A DNA stretch of 9,451 nt from an uncultured Collinsella sp. (GTDB taxonomy: Bacteria > Actinomycetota > Coriobacteriia > Coriobacteriales > Coriobacteriaceae), in the NCBI GenBank assembly GCA_900547855.1, contig URIK01000072.1, forward strand, positions 1-9,451, written 5' to 3'. Under the pieces are notes generated by a model, which was not told the origin of the DNA, did not search any database, and saw only the letters and a program-made list of their open reading frames with translations. Positions 1-5,685 of this stretch are shown here, piece by piece (within the stretch, counting starts at the first letter, position 1; the number at the start of each line of letters is the position of its first letter). The translations under genes were made by a program, and so were the position numbers.

Positions 1-47
1 GAGATTCATGAGCGTCTCGTGGGCTCGGAGATGTGTATAAGAGACAG
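1..47 (+). other. Nextera (Tn5) library adapter with i7 index, not genomic
   Basis: Bases 14-28 read GTCTCGTGGGCTCGG and bases 29-47 read AGATGTGTATAAGAGACAG, the Nextera read-2 transposon adapter ending in the Tn5 mosaic end. Bases 1-5 (GAGAT) fit the tail of the P7 flow-cell primer, which leaves 6-13 (TCATGAGC) as an 8-base i7 index; from memory this is the reverse complement of the commercial index GCTCATGA (N714). The adapter is artificial sequence left on the contig. The genomic insert starts at 48. Any frame through here begins with the telltale peptide MYKRQ. Confidence 0.97.
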
Positions 48-222
48 GTACTCATATTTGATGTTTTTTGCCCACAGCTATTTGCAGACCCCTCTATAGG
101 GCGACGCCAACGAGGGTTTCGTCGACTGTGTTACCCAAGAATGTCCCCAACAACTAGGTGCGGTTGCTGCCAAGGAGTGTCCCGGGGTGCCGGCACAAAA
201 GGAACGTCCCTAACTGCCGGGT
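48..222. other. Non-coding contig end downstream of the GNAT gene
   Basis: No credible gene is seen. The forward frame that crosses this stretch opens in the adapter, and another frame is stopped at 97-99. The stretch lies beyond the stop codon of the minus-strand acetyltransferase and carries the GGGAC-type repeat units annotated separately at 135-210. Because the contig ends here, a truncated neighbour on the left cannot be excluded, but no protein family is recognisable. Confidence 0.6.
135..210. repeat. Degenerate GTCCC/GGGAC intergenic repeat element
   Basis: Three related units occur on the plus strand: CCAAGAATGTCCCC (135-148), CCAAGGAGTGTCCC (170-183) and AAAAGGAACGTCCC (197-210), spaced 35 and 27 bases apart. 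A perfect 10-bp palindrome, GTGCCGGCAC, sits at 187-196 between the second and third units. One frame reads through as short ECP/ECP/ERP-like peptides and then stops, which is not convincing as a gene. The pattern resembles extragenic repeats mobilised by REP-associated tyrosine transposases. Multi-copy status cannot be shown from this window. Confidence 0.45.
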
Positions 223-864
223 TTAGGCTGTTAGGTCGAGTTCGTAGAGAAAGCTTTCGCGCGGCATGTCGTGACGGCGCTCTTCGCGGTTGGCGCGGTG
301 CGTGGCCGTGCGCTTAAAGCCGTGCAGCTCGTAGAACTTCCACGAGCAGTTGGAGTCGGTGTACAGGTGCGCCCTCGTCGCTCCAAGCGAGGACAGGTGC
401 GAGACCGCGGCATCGAGCAGAACCGTGCCAACGCCCAGGCCATGGACATCGCGATCCACGGCAAGCAGCGTGACCTCGTTGTCGTGCGGCAACGGGCTGC
501 TCTCGAGCAGGCGGTTGTTGGTTCGGATGGTTGCGCGCACAAACGAGAGATACTCGGCGCAGGCATCAGGCTCCAGCTCACGCATCTGCGATAGCAGTGC
601 GCGTTCGGTATCCATCCAATGCTCGTTGATAGCGACGCCGGAGTTCTGTCCTGCGCGTGCAAGTGCAATGCCGCGCGCCTCGCCGTCAATCACCGCAACC
701 TGCGAAAACGTCGATGACGAAAGGCAATAGGCGAGGTCGCACGCGGCCTCAAGGCGGTTGTACTCATCGTTATCCGAATTGTTATGCCAAAGTTGCTGCA
801 GAATCAGCGCGATGGCGTCGAAGTCTTCGGTATCAAACGGTCGGTAGAGAACCCGCGAGACCAT
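223..864 (-). CDS. GNAT-family N-acetyltransferase
   Basis: Predicted 213-residue acyl-CoA-dependent acetyltransferase, probably cytoplasmic; there is no signal peptide or membrane segment. The core GNAT motif A is at residues 131-153: a hydrophobic beta-strand (VTLLAVD) followed by the pyrophosphate-binding loop HGLGVG at 141-146, then a helix (TVLLDAA). His141 occupies the place usually held by Gln or Arg. Motif B is visible as WKFYELHGFKR at 175-185. The first ~110 residues are a less conserved acceptor-binding part, so the substrate (a small molecule, an amine or a protein N-terminus) cannot be named. The ATG at 862-864 is preceded by AAAGAGG with about five bases spacing, supporting the start. 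It is transcribed away from purH and appears monocistronic. Family assignment is firm; function is open. Confidence 0.85.
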   Translation of the reverse strand: MVSRVLYRPFDTEDFDAIALILQQLWHNNSDNDEYNRLEAACDLAYCLSSSTFSQVAVIDGEARGIALARAGQNSGVAINEHWMDTERALLSQMRELEPDACAEYLSFVRATIRTNNRLLESSPLPHDNEVTLLAVDRDVHGLGVGTVLLDAAVSHLSSLGATRAHLYTDSNCSWKFYELHGFKRTATHRANREERRHDMPRESFLYELDLTA

Positions 865-1026
865 GGTGCCTCTTTCTTTTGCGGATGCATATCGAGCACA
901 GTTCTACCACGCCATTGGCATCTAATTATGGTGCCCCTGTGTTCCATGAACTCACCGTGCCCGGTGCCATGCCCATCCCCTCCGCTCGCAAACTTTTTCT
1001 GCACATGCGCCCGTTGCGGGGTGCAT

Positions 1027-1044
1027 CGATGCGCTCGATGCGCT
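1027..1044 (+). repeat. Perfect 9-bp tandem repeat in the purH leader region
   Basis: CGATGCGCT occurs twice back to back (1027-1035 and 1036-1044), about 100 bases before the purH start and just upstream of the AT-rich stretch 1044-1062 (TACATTAAAT…TATTTT) that could hold a -10 element. A tandem direct repeat in this place could be a regulator site, or simply chance. No convincing -35 box was found at normal spacing. Confidence 0.3.
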
Positions 1045-1130
1045 ACATTAAATCAGTATTTTCAATGCCGCTGCGCGAGCGCTGCAGATCGACGTATCAC
1101 CGACTCACAGAGCACGGCGGCGTACCAGAC

Positions 1131-1136
1131 AGGAGG
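1131..1136 (+). promoter_or_regulatory. purH ribosome binding site
   Basis: A full AGGAGG Shine-Dalgarno sequence ends five bases before the ATG at 1142. It fixes the purH start and excludes the upstream alternatives. Confidence 0.85.
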
Positions 1137-1141
1137 ACTGC

Positions 1142-2749
1142 ATGGGATCTGATGTGAAGATCGCACGCGCGTTGATCTCGGTTACCGATAAGACGGGCGT
1201 CGTCGATTTCGCACGGACGCTGGTTGACGACTTTGGCGTCGAGATCATCTCTACGGGCGGCACGGCTCGTGCCATCGAGGACGCGGGCGTTCCCGTAACC
1301 CCCATCGAGGAGTTCACGGGCTATCCCGAGATGATGGACGGCCGCGTTAAGACCCTGCACCCCAAGGTTCATGGCGCGCTGCTGGCCCGCCGCGATTCCG
1401 AGCAGCACATGCAGGAGGCGGCTCAGCACGGCATTAAGCTGATCGACCTGGTCGTCGTCAACCTGTACGAGTTCGAGAAGACCGTCGCCAACCCCGAGGT
1501 CACCTTCGCGGACGCCATCGAGCACATCGACATCGGTGGCCCCTCCATGCTGCGGTCTGCCGCCAAGAACGCCGCGAGCGTTACCGTCATCTCCGACCCG
1601 GCCGACTATGATGCCGTCCTGGCCGAGATGCACGAGACCGGTGGCTGCACCACGCTTTCCACCCGTCGTCGCCTGCAGGTGAAGGTCTACCAGACCACCG
1701 CCGCCTACGACACGGCCATCTCCCGCTGGCTCGCCGCCCAGGCAAGCGACGTGGCGGACACCTCTGCCAAGCTCGAGATTTCGCTGGAGAAGGTCGACGA
1801 CCTGCGCTATGGCGAGAACCCGCAGCAGAAAGCCACAGTCTATCGCTTTGCCGAGGGCTGCGAGAACACCGCGAGCTCGCAGTTCCCGCTCGTGGGCTCC
1901 AAGCAGATCCAGGGCAAGCCGCTCAGCTACAACAACTATCTGGATGCCGACGCCGCCTGGAACCTGGTCCGCGAGTTCGACGAGCCGGCCTGCGTAATCC
2001 TCAAGCACCAGAACCCCTGCGGTTCCGCCGTTGCCGAGGACATCACTGCCGCCTACGACCGCGCTTTCGCCTGCGATCCCAAGAGCGCCTTTGGCGGCAT
2101 CATCGCCTGCAACCGCGAGGTTCCCTATGAGCTAGTCGAGCACTTTGCCGATCAGAACAAGCAGTTCGTCGAGGTCATCATCGCCCCGAGCTACACTGCC
2201 GAGGCGCTCGAGCGCATGGCCAAGCGCCCCAACCTGCGCGTGTTGGCGACCGGCGGCGTGGACCACGGCGCCCAGGTGGAGCTTCGTTCCATCGACGGCG
2301 GCATGCTGGTGCAGGAGGTCGACCATGTGACCGAGGATCCCGCGACCTTTACGTTCCCCACCGACCGCAAGCCCACCGACGCCGAGATGGCTGAGCTCGA
2401 GTTTGCCTGGAAGGTCTGCAAGGGCGTCAAGTCCAACGCCATCCTGGTCTCCAAGGATAAGGCCGGCATTGGCATGGGCCCGGGTCAGCCTAACCGCGTT
2501 GACTCCGCACTGCTTGCCTGCGAGCGTGCCGAGGACTTCTGCGAGCGCGAGGGTGTGGAGAAGGGCGGCTTTGCCTGCGCAAGCGATGCGTTCTTCCCGT
2601 TCCGCGACAACGTCGACGTGCTTGCCGCACACGGCGTGACCTGCATCATCCAGCCCGGCGGCTCCAAGCGCGACGACGAGAGCATCCAGGCCTGCAATGA
2701 GCACAATATTGCTATGGTGTTTACGGGCGCTCGCCACTTCCGCCACTAA
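1142..2749 (+). CDS. purH: Bifunctional AICAR formyltransferase / IMP cyclohydrolase
   Basis: Catalyses the last two steps of de novo purine synthesis: formyl transfer from 10-formyl-THF to AICAR, then ring closure of FAICAR to IMP. It is a cytoplasmic enzyme, normally a dimer. The 535 residues match the usual full length. The N-terminal MGS-like cyclohydrolase domain (about 1-200) shows STGGT, GRVKTLHPKVHGALLARR and IDIGGPSMLRSAAKN. The C-terminal transformylase domain shows LRYGENPQQKA, QGKPLSYNNYLDADAAW, the catalytic Lys288-His289 followed by NPCG (291-294), CDPKSAFGG, GMGPGQPNRVDS, SDAFFPF and the characteristic C-terminal TGARHFRH. Position 290 is Gln where many homologues have Ala or Thr. 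The gene stands alone between the divergent GNAT gene and a strong terminator, with no other pur genes in the window. Confidence 0.98.
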   Translation: MGSDVKIARALISVTDKTGVVDFARTLVDDFGVEIISTGGTARAIEDAGVPVTPIEEFTGYPEMMDGRVKTLHPKVHGALLARRDSEQHMQEAAQHGIKLIDLVVVNLYEFEKTVANPEVTFADAIEHIDIGGPSMLRSAAKNAASVTVISDPADYDAVLAEMHETGGCTTLSTRRRLQVKVYQTTAAYDTAISRWLAAQASDVADTSAKLEISLEKVDDLRYGENPQQKATVYRFAEGCENTASSQFPLVGSKQIQGKPLSYNNYLDADAAWNLVREFDEPACVILKHQNPCGSAVAEDITAAYDRAFACDPKSAFGGIIACNREVPYELVEHFADQNKQFVEVIIAPSYTAEALERMAKRPNLRVLATGGVDHGAQVELRSIDGGMLVQEVDHVTEDPATFTFPTDRKPTDAEMAELEFAWKVCKGVKSNAILVSKDKAGIGMGPGQPNRVDSALLACERAEDFCEREGVEKGGFACASDAFFPFRDNVDVLAAHGVTCIIQPGGSKRDDESIQACNEHNIAMVFTGARHFRH

Positions 2750-2778
2750 GTTCCGCCTTGGGACAAAATAATCTCCGC

Positions 2779-2814
2779 AAAAGACGGCTGCTCCGTTTGG
2801 AGGGCCGTCTTTTT
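2779..2814 (+). terminator. Intrinsic terminator after purH
   Basis: AAAAGACGGC (2779-2788) pairs perfectly with GCCGTCTTTT (2804-2813). Inside, CTCC (2791-2794) pairs with GGAG (2799-2802) around a GTTT loop. The right arm runs into a five-T tract. The A-rich left arm means it could also work on the opposite strand. Confidence 0.9.
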
Positions 2815-2816
2815 GG

Positions 2817-2822
2817 TATAAG
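2817..2822 (+). promoter_or_regulatory. Possible -10 box next to the purH terminator
   Basis: TATAAG lies directly behind the terminator. TTTGGA at 2796-2801, inside the hairpin, is the only -35-like hexamer nearby, with a short 15-base spacer. If used, transcription would start near 2829, giving either a leaderless message for the ATG at 2831 or a short leader for the ATG at 2855. Weak evidence. Confidence 0.25.
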
Positions 2823-2830
2823 AGGACGGA

Positions 2831-3577
2831 ATGACTAACACGAAAGGTATGACCATGCCCCAGATTGATGATGCCGAGCTGTTTGGCAACGCCGAGGATC
2901 AGCGTGCGTATGAGGACTTTTGCGCCAATCAGGAGGCGGTCGAGAAGTTTACGCTCGACAAGCCTGCGCTTGTCTGCCGTTGGCGCATGTCCAACAAAAA
3001 GGTACCCATGCTCAACCGCCACATCCGCGCGCTGTCTGAGCGCCTGGTGCAGGGCGAGCCACTCACCCATAACATGCTCAGCTGGGCCAAGCAGCACGTT
3101 GAGTGGTCGCTTGCCGAGGGCGATTACACCGCACGCGACGGCGTGCTCATGCTGGTGATCGACATCAACGGCAATGCCGCCATGACGGTGGGGGAGTACG
3201 AGCCGCTCGCCGATACGTCGGCCAAGGCGCTGCGTGCCCGTTCCGCTGAGGCTCGCTCCGAGGCCGACGAAACCGGCGTGGCGCCCGAGCTGCTCGCCGC
3301 CGTCAACAATGGCGAGCTTGCCTTTGTGGCGCCGGCGGACGAGTTCCTGTGCGGCACGGCGACGCTCATCGAGCAGCTGGCCCAGACCAAGGGCATCCCG
3401 GTCACGCGCGTGGACATTCCCGCGCAGCTTAAGGGCGCGCTGTTCCTGGTGAGCGACGAGCACGGCGTGGTCCCCGCAACCGAGACGGACGCTGCCGAGG
3501 CCGACGCCGCCGAGGCCGACGCTGCCACGGTCGCCTTCTTTGCCGACGGCTACGAAAAGCTCCGTGCCCGCCGCTAA
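2831..3577 (+). CDS. Uncharacterised protein, possibly PLP fold-type IV (PabC-like) relative
   Basis: 248 residues, soluble, no signal peptide. I do not recognise a named family with certainty. The order of segments follows aminotransferase class IV / aminodeoxychorismate lyase proteins: residues 46-72 (a strand, RWRMSNKKVPM, then HIRALSERL) resemble the opening strand and the H-x-x-R-L helix; 103-126 resemble the following strand pair; 175-216 (TATLIEQLAQTKGIPV…GALFLVSDEHGVVP) resemble the C-terminal 'R-x-x-L-L-x-x-A-x-x-x-G-I-x-V … F-x-x-x-x-x-x-G-V-x-P' part. The region that normally carries the catalytic lysine and the E-x-x-x-x-N motif is short and poorly conserved; Lys132 is the only nearby candidate, so activity is doubtful. 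Residues 220-232 are an AAEAD repeat. The start at 2831 has GAGG five bases upstream; ATG 2855 (SD GAAAGG, seven bases) is a serious alternative. Confidence 0.75.
   Translation: MTNTKGMTMPQIDDAELFGNAEDQRAYEDFCANQEAVEKFTLDKPALVCRWRMSNKKVPMLNRHIRALSERLVQGEPLTHNMLSWAKQHVEWSLAEGDYTARDGVLMLVIDINGNAAMTVGEYEPLADTSAKALRARSAEARSEADETGVAPELLAAVNNGELAFVAPADEFLCGTATLIEQLAQTKGIPVTRVDIPAQLKGALFLVSDEHGVVPATETDAAEADAAEADAATVAFFADGYEKLRARR
3488..3526 (+). repeat. 15-bp in-frame tandem repeat (AAEAD units)
   Basis: A 15-base unit beginning GACGCTGCCGAGGCC occurs at 3488-3502, again at 3503-3517 with one change, and partly at 3518-3526. It encodes DAAEADAAEADAA at residues 220-232 of the uncharacterised protein. 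Its length should be prone to slippage in multiples of five residues, which would keep the frame. Confidence 0.8.
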
Positions 3578-3621
3578 ATGATTTTTCTGGGACGGGGATT
3601 AAAGAATCATTTTGGTCCCCG
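3576..3621. repeat. Nested palindromic intergenic element
   Basis: AAATGATT (3576-3583) pairs perfectly with AATCATTT (3605-3612), extendable to about 11 pairs with one G-U. A second inverted pair, CGGGGA (3593-3598) and TCCCCG (3616-3621), overlaps it, so two alternative foldings exist. The TAA stop of the preceding gene ends in the left arm. It may be a REP-type element, a weak terminator, or both; the T tract after the stem is only four bases. Confidence 0.45.
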
Positions 3622-3687
3622 CCACCGCTGCGAGTGCGAGGCGGACAAAACGGCCCCGCTCGCGAACAGTTCTGTCACCTGGCACCG

Positions 3688-3722
3688 CGCGAGGCGTGTA
3701 CTCGCGACGCCGTGGGCATAAT
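3688..3722 (+). promoter_or_regulatory. Candidate promoter and operator of the two-component operon
   Basis: CATAAT at 3717-3722 is a plausible -10 hexamer, 38 bases before the regulator start. The -35 position is poor (GCGTGT, 3694-3699) and is overlaid by a perfect inverted repeat, CGCGAG (3688-3693) and CTCGCG (3701-3706), separated by seven bases. A weak -35 covered by a symmetric site fits an activator or repressor binding there. OmpR-type regulators more often use direct repeats, so the binding protein is unknown. Confidence 0.35.
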
Positions 3723-3760
3723 GGTGTGGAAAGTGCAAGTTACGCGAAATGGGAGGACAC

Positions 3761-4432
3761 ATGGCGCTGATTTATGTCGTTGAGGACGACGAACCCATTC
3801 GTCGTGAGCTTATCGACATCCTTGCCCGCGCCGGGTTTGAAGTCGAGGCCTGCGAATCGTTTGAGCATGTCTCGCGCGATATTCTCGCCGCCGCGCCCGA
3901 CCTGGTGCTGCTCGACCTCACGCTCCCCGTCAAGGACGGCCAGCATATCTGCCACGAGGTTCGCCGCGAATCCGAGGTTCCCATCATCGTTCTCACGTCG
4001 CGCACGACCGAGATTGACGAGGTCATGGCCATGACGCTCGGCGCGGACGACTTTGTTCCCAAGCCCTACAGCGCCCGTGTGCTTGTGGCGCGCATCAACG
4101 CACTGCTGCGTCGCACCGCGGCGTCAGGCGAGCGCAGCACACTTGTCCACAAGGGGCTGGAGCTCGACCTCGCCCGCTCCATGGTTACCAACACGCAAAC
4201 CGGCACTAGCACCGAGCTCACCAAAAACGAGCTGCGTATCCTCTCACTGCTTCTGAGCCGCGCGGGCAAGATCGTCTCGCGCTCGGCCATCATGCAGGAC
4301 CTGTGGGACTCCGACGCCTTCGTGGACGACAATACGCTCACCGTCAACATCAACCGCCTGCGCACCACGCTCGAAAAAATCGGCATCAAGGGGTATTTGA
4401 CCACGCACCGCGGCCAAGGCTATTCGGTCTAG
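3761..4432 (+). CDS. OmpR/PhoB-family response regulator
   Basis: 223-residue transcription factor, partner of the histidine kinase that follows nine bases later. The receiver domain (about 1-118) shows the acidic pocket Glu8-Asp9-Asp10, phospho-acceptor Asp52 in LVLLDLTLP, Thr79 and Lys101 in the KPYS motif. The winged-helix DNA-binding domain (about 125-223) shows TELTKNELRILSLLL, the recognition-helix region DDNTLTVNINRLRTTLEKIG, and the terminal THRGQGYSV wing. The start is set at ATG 3761 because GGAGG (3752-3756) lies just before it; an in-frame ATG at 3749 would put this ribosome site inside the gene. Receiver and output sequence resemble BceR/GraR regulators, which control detoxification of envelope-active peptides; that target set is inferred from the kinase type. 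Confidence 0.93.
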   Translation: MALIYVVEDDEPIRRELIDILARAGFEVEACESFEHVSRDILAAAPDLVLLDLTLPVKDGQHICHEVRRESEVPIIVLTSRTTEIDEVMAMTLGADDFVPKPYSARVLVARINALLRRTAASGERSTLVHKGLELDLARSMVTNTQTGTSTELTKNELRILSLLLSRAGKIVSRSAIMQDLWDSDAFVDDNTLTVNINRLRTTLEKIGIKGYLTTHRGQGYSV

Positions 4433-4441
4433 GGGCCGGCT

Positions 4442-5485
4442 ATGTCGTTTGGCAAGTTCTTTAAAGATGCGCTGCTTCCCGTCGCCGTGTGGACGTGCGG
4501 CGTGCTGCTGAGCTGCTTTGTGCTGACGGTCGCCGGCGCCTCCGTTTCCATCGTGGTCGTGGCGGTCGGCGTGTCCTTTATCTTTGGCATGCTGGGCATC
4601 GTGATCGAGTATGCGCGTCGCCGTCGTTTTCTGCGTCAGCTGGAGCGCGCGGCAGAGGAGCTCGAGAGTCCCGCATGGGTGCAGGAGATGGTGCAATGCC
4701 CGACCTATGCCGAGGGCGAGCTCGAGTACGAGGTCTTGCGCCGGGTGGGCAAAGCCGCTTGCGACGAAGTTGCCGAAGGCCGGCGTCAGACCGATGACTA
4801 TCGCGACTATATCGAGAGCTGGGTTCACGAGGCCAAGCTGCCCCTGGCGGCGGCCCACCTGATTTTGGAAAACCTGGACGGCAGCGAAGACGACCTGTCG
4901 CGTGTGGATGACCTGGGCCGTGAGCTGGCTCGCGTGGAGCGCTATATCGACCAGGCGCTGTACTACGCGCGCTCGGAAGTCGTGGAGCGCGACTACCTGA
5001 TTCGCCGCTGGGATCTTAAGACCTTGGTGACGGGCGCGATTAAGGCCAACGCGCGCGAGCTCATCGCGGCGCATGTGGCCCCGGTGTGCGAGAACCTCGA
5101 CTTCGAGGTCTTTACCGACGAGAAGTGGCTCGAGTTTATTCTGGGCCAGCTCATTCAGAACAGCATTAAATATGCGCGTGATGACGGAGCGAAGATCGTG
5201 TTTTCGGGCGCGTTGCTGGACGAGGGCCTGGCGAGCGAGCGCATCGAGCTCACCGTCGCGGATAACGGCTGCGGCGTGAGCGCGGCCGACCTGCCGCGCG
5301 TGTTCGAGAAGGGCTTTACCGGCGACAACGGCCGCACCACCAAGCGTGCAACGGGCATCGGCCTCTACCTGGTGGCGCGCCTGTGCTCCAAGATGGGCAT
5401 CGAAGTTACCGCGGCATCCGACTCCGGCAAAGGCTTCGTCGTAACGTTTGCCTTCTCGACCAACAAGTTCCAATACTTCGAGTAA
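4442..5485 (+). CDS. Intramembrane-sensing (BceS/GraS-like) histidine kinase
   Basis: 347-residue membrane sensor kinase. Two membrane helices (about 11-31 and 34-56) are joined by only two to four residues, so there is no extracellular sensor domain, the hallmark of BceS/GraS-type kinases. The H-box is at 122-134 (YIESWVHEAKLPL) with phospho-acceptor His129; the W-x-H-E-x-K-x-P form is typical of this group. The ATPase part shows the N-box QLIQNSIKYA (Asn240), DNGCGV (274-279), FEKGFTG (288-294) and ATGIGLYL (303-310). All expected boxes are present. Translation probably starts from AGGGG overlapping the regulator stop, implying coupling. Known relatives sense bacitracin, lantibiotics or defensins through a BceB-type permease; no such ABC transporter is adjacent here, so the partner must lie elsewhere or be absent. 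Confidence 0.9.
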   Translation: MSFGKFFKDALLPVAVWTCGVLLSCFVLTVAGASVSIVVVAVGVSFIFGMLGIVIEYARRRRFLRQLERAAEELESPAWVQEMVQCPTYAEGELEYEVLRRVGKAACDEVAEGRRQTDDYRDYIESWVHEAKLPLAAAHLILENLDGSEDDLSRVDDLGRELARVERYIDQALYYARSEVVERDYLIRRWDLKTLVTGAIKANARELIAAHVAPVCENLDFEVFTDEKWLEFILGQLIQNSIKYARDDGAKIVFSGALLDEGLASERIELTVADNGCGVSAADLPRVFEKGFTGDNGRTTKRATGIGLYLVARLCSKMGIEVTAASDSGKGFVVTFAFSTNKFQYFE

Positions 5486-5515
5486 CGCACGCGGCAGACG
5501 CCCGTCCAAACAAAA

Positions 5516-5550
5516 CGTGCCGCCCCAAACGGGGCGGCACGCCATCTTTT
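5516..5550. terminator. Terminator of the two-component operon, probably bidirectional
   Basis: CGTGCCGCCCC (5516-5526) and GGGGCGGCACG (5531-5541) form a perfect 11-bp stem with an AAAC loop, followed by CCATCTTTT. Read on the minus strand the same stem is followed by TTTTGTTTG, so it can also stop transcription coming from the converging stress-protein gene. Confidence 0.92.
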
Positions 5551-5581
5551 ATCAGCCAACTCGCTGAAGTACGGTGACGAA

Positions 5582-5672
5582 GGCGCAAGGCCGGGAGGGG
5601 TTATCTAAGCCGACATCCCGCAGCCGCGAAGCGGCGAGGACGTCGGCGTGATAACCCCGCAGGCCTTGCGCC
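5582..5672. repeat. 91-nt long intergenic hairpin
   Basis: Arms pair in order: GGCGCAAGGCC (5582-5592) with 5662-5672, 11 bp; GGGGTTATC (5597-5605) with 5650-5658, 9 bp; GCCGAC (5609-5614) with 5642-5647, 6 bp; TCC (5616-5618) with 5638-5640; GCCGC (5623-5627) with 5631-5635 around a GAA loop. About 34 of the ~45 positions per arm pair, with only small internal loops. It is not followed by a T tract on either strand, so it is not a simple terminator. It lies in the 3' untranslated region of the minus-strand stress gene if that transcript runs to 5516-5550. It could be a REPIN/MITE-like element or a structured RNA. Confidence 0.8.
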
Positions 5673-5685
5673 GGCGGGAAGGAAC

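Noticed and set aside
48..222. Truncated gene or CRISPR-like repeats at the left end
   Set aside because: Repeat units are short, unequal in sequence and spacing, and no spacers of constant length occur; no frame gives a recognisable protein.
657..1157. Forward frames between the GNAT gene and purH
   Set aside because: They overlap the GNAT coding region or the purH start, lack ribosome sites and show no family features.
1097..2008. 303-codon minus-strand frame opposite purH, and a similar 332-codon one at 6388-7386 opposite uppP
   Set aside because: Both oppose highly conserved enzymes and show no recognisable domains; GC skew explains their openness.
2132..3463. 443-codon minus-strand frame across the purH end and the next gene
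   Set aside because: It runs through the purH terminator and opposes two better genes; no domain or ribosome site was seen.
3749..3760. Upstream ATG adding MGGH to the response regulator
   Set aside because: It would bury the GGAGG ribosome site inside the coding region; ATG 3761 gives the typical receiver-domain start.
4244..5545. 433-codon minus-strand frame opposite the histidine kinase
   Set aside because: It lies antisense to a complete, motif-rich kinase and crosses its terminator; its composition (rich in His, Ala, Arg, Leu) is the usual shadow of GC-biased third positions.
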